Below, one piece after another: positions 11,451 to 11,528 of a stretch of DNA of 11,528 nt; position 1 is the first letter of the stretch; every line of letters starts with the position of its first letter. The translations under genes and the position numbers were made by a program. The DNA comes from an uncultured Actinomyces sp. Its GTDB lineage: Bacteria; Actinomycetota; Actinomycetes; Actinomycetales; Actinomycetaceae. The notes under the pieces were generated by a model. It was not told the origin of the DNA. It did not search any database and saw nothing but the letters and a program-made list of their open reading frames with translations. Location of the stretch: the NCBI GenBank assembly GCA_915069725.1, contig CAJZFF010000022.1:1-11528 (forward strand), given 5' to 3'.

Positions 11451-11528
11451 CCGCGAGGACCCGGGATCGGCTCGGATCCGGTCTGGGCCCGCTCCACCAC
11501 CTCGGCCGGGGCCGGGACGCATCACCTG
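11451..11528. other. Window end, no feature called
   Basis: 78 bp after the Bax-inhibitor stop. CCGG-rich partial dyads (around 11460-11481) are too weak to call a terminator. A minus-strand frame here could be the end of a gene beyond the window, but it carries an early TGA and no recognisable motif. Confidence 0.3.

Noticed and set aside
10032..11525. 497-codon minus-strand frame opposite the Bax-inhibitor gene
   Set aside because: Low-complexity antisense frame spanning a promoter region and a recognised gene.

Overview
The window is high-GC DNA (GC-rich third codon positions, Shine-Dalgarno-led and probably leaderless genes, TANNNT -10 boxes). Its gene repertoire fits an actinobacterium: an L25/CTC-peptidyl-tRNA hydrolase pair, a NarL-type two-component system behind a DrrA/BcrA-like ABC exporter, and a Bax-inhibitor protein with a Gly/Tyr/Gln-rich tail. 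Actinomyces or a relative is my best guess, from general gene style only. No rRNA, tRNA, CRISPR array or intact transposase gene is visible.

Region 1 (1-920) ends a reading frame that enters from the left. It joins the middle of a glycerol-kinase-like FGGY kinase in frame to the C-terminal two thirds of a type I 3-dehydroquinate dehydratase. Each half lacks essential parts of its own fold, so it is a chimeric, probably dead gene or an assembly join.

Region 2 (about 941-3072) is accessory in character. Two divergent genes of unknown function (a 165-aa soluble protein and a 195-aa Tat-like lipoprotein) are framed by inverted repeats. About 700 bp without a convincing large gene follows, holding two MITE-like inverted-repeat structures, two candidate micro-ORFs and a lower-GC stretch.

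Region 3 (3073-3896) is a divergent pair, a SnoaL/NTF2-like protein and a short HTH regulator. Each has a TANNNT box 6-7 nt before its ATG, which suggests leaderless transcripts from a shared control region.

Region 4 (3897-5428) is rplY (L25/CTC) with a hairpin-rich leader, then pth (peptidyl-tRNA hydrolase), whose start overlaps the stop of a 25-28 codon upstream ORF.

Region 5 (10035 down to 5440, minus strand) is an apparent four-gene operon: ABC ATPase, ABC-2 permease, histidine kinase with a long N-terminal extension, and NarL/LuxR response regulator. The likely logic is a self-regulated exporter for an antimicrobial peptide or drug, with kinase and regulator controlling transporter expression. 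Its last stop codon and that of the convergent pth lie in one perfect palindrome.

Region 6 (10036-11450) is a palindrome-rich divergent intergenic region, then a Bax inhibitor-1/YccA-family 7-TM protein with a YGQ-repeat N-terminal domain. The last 78 bases hold nothing I can call.
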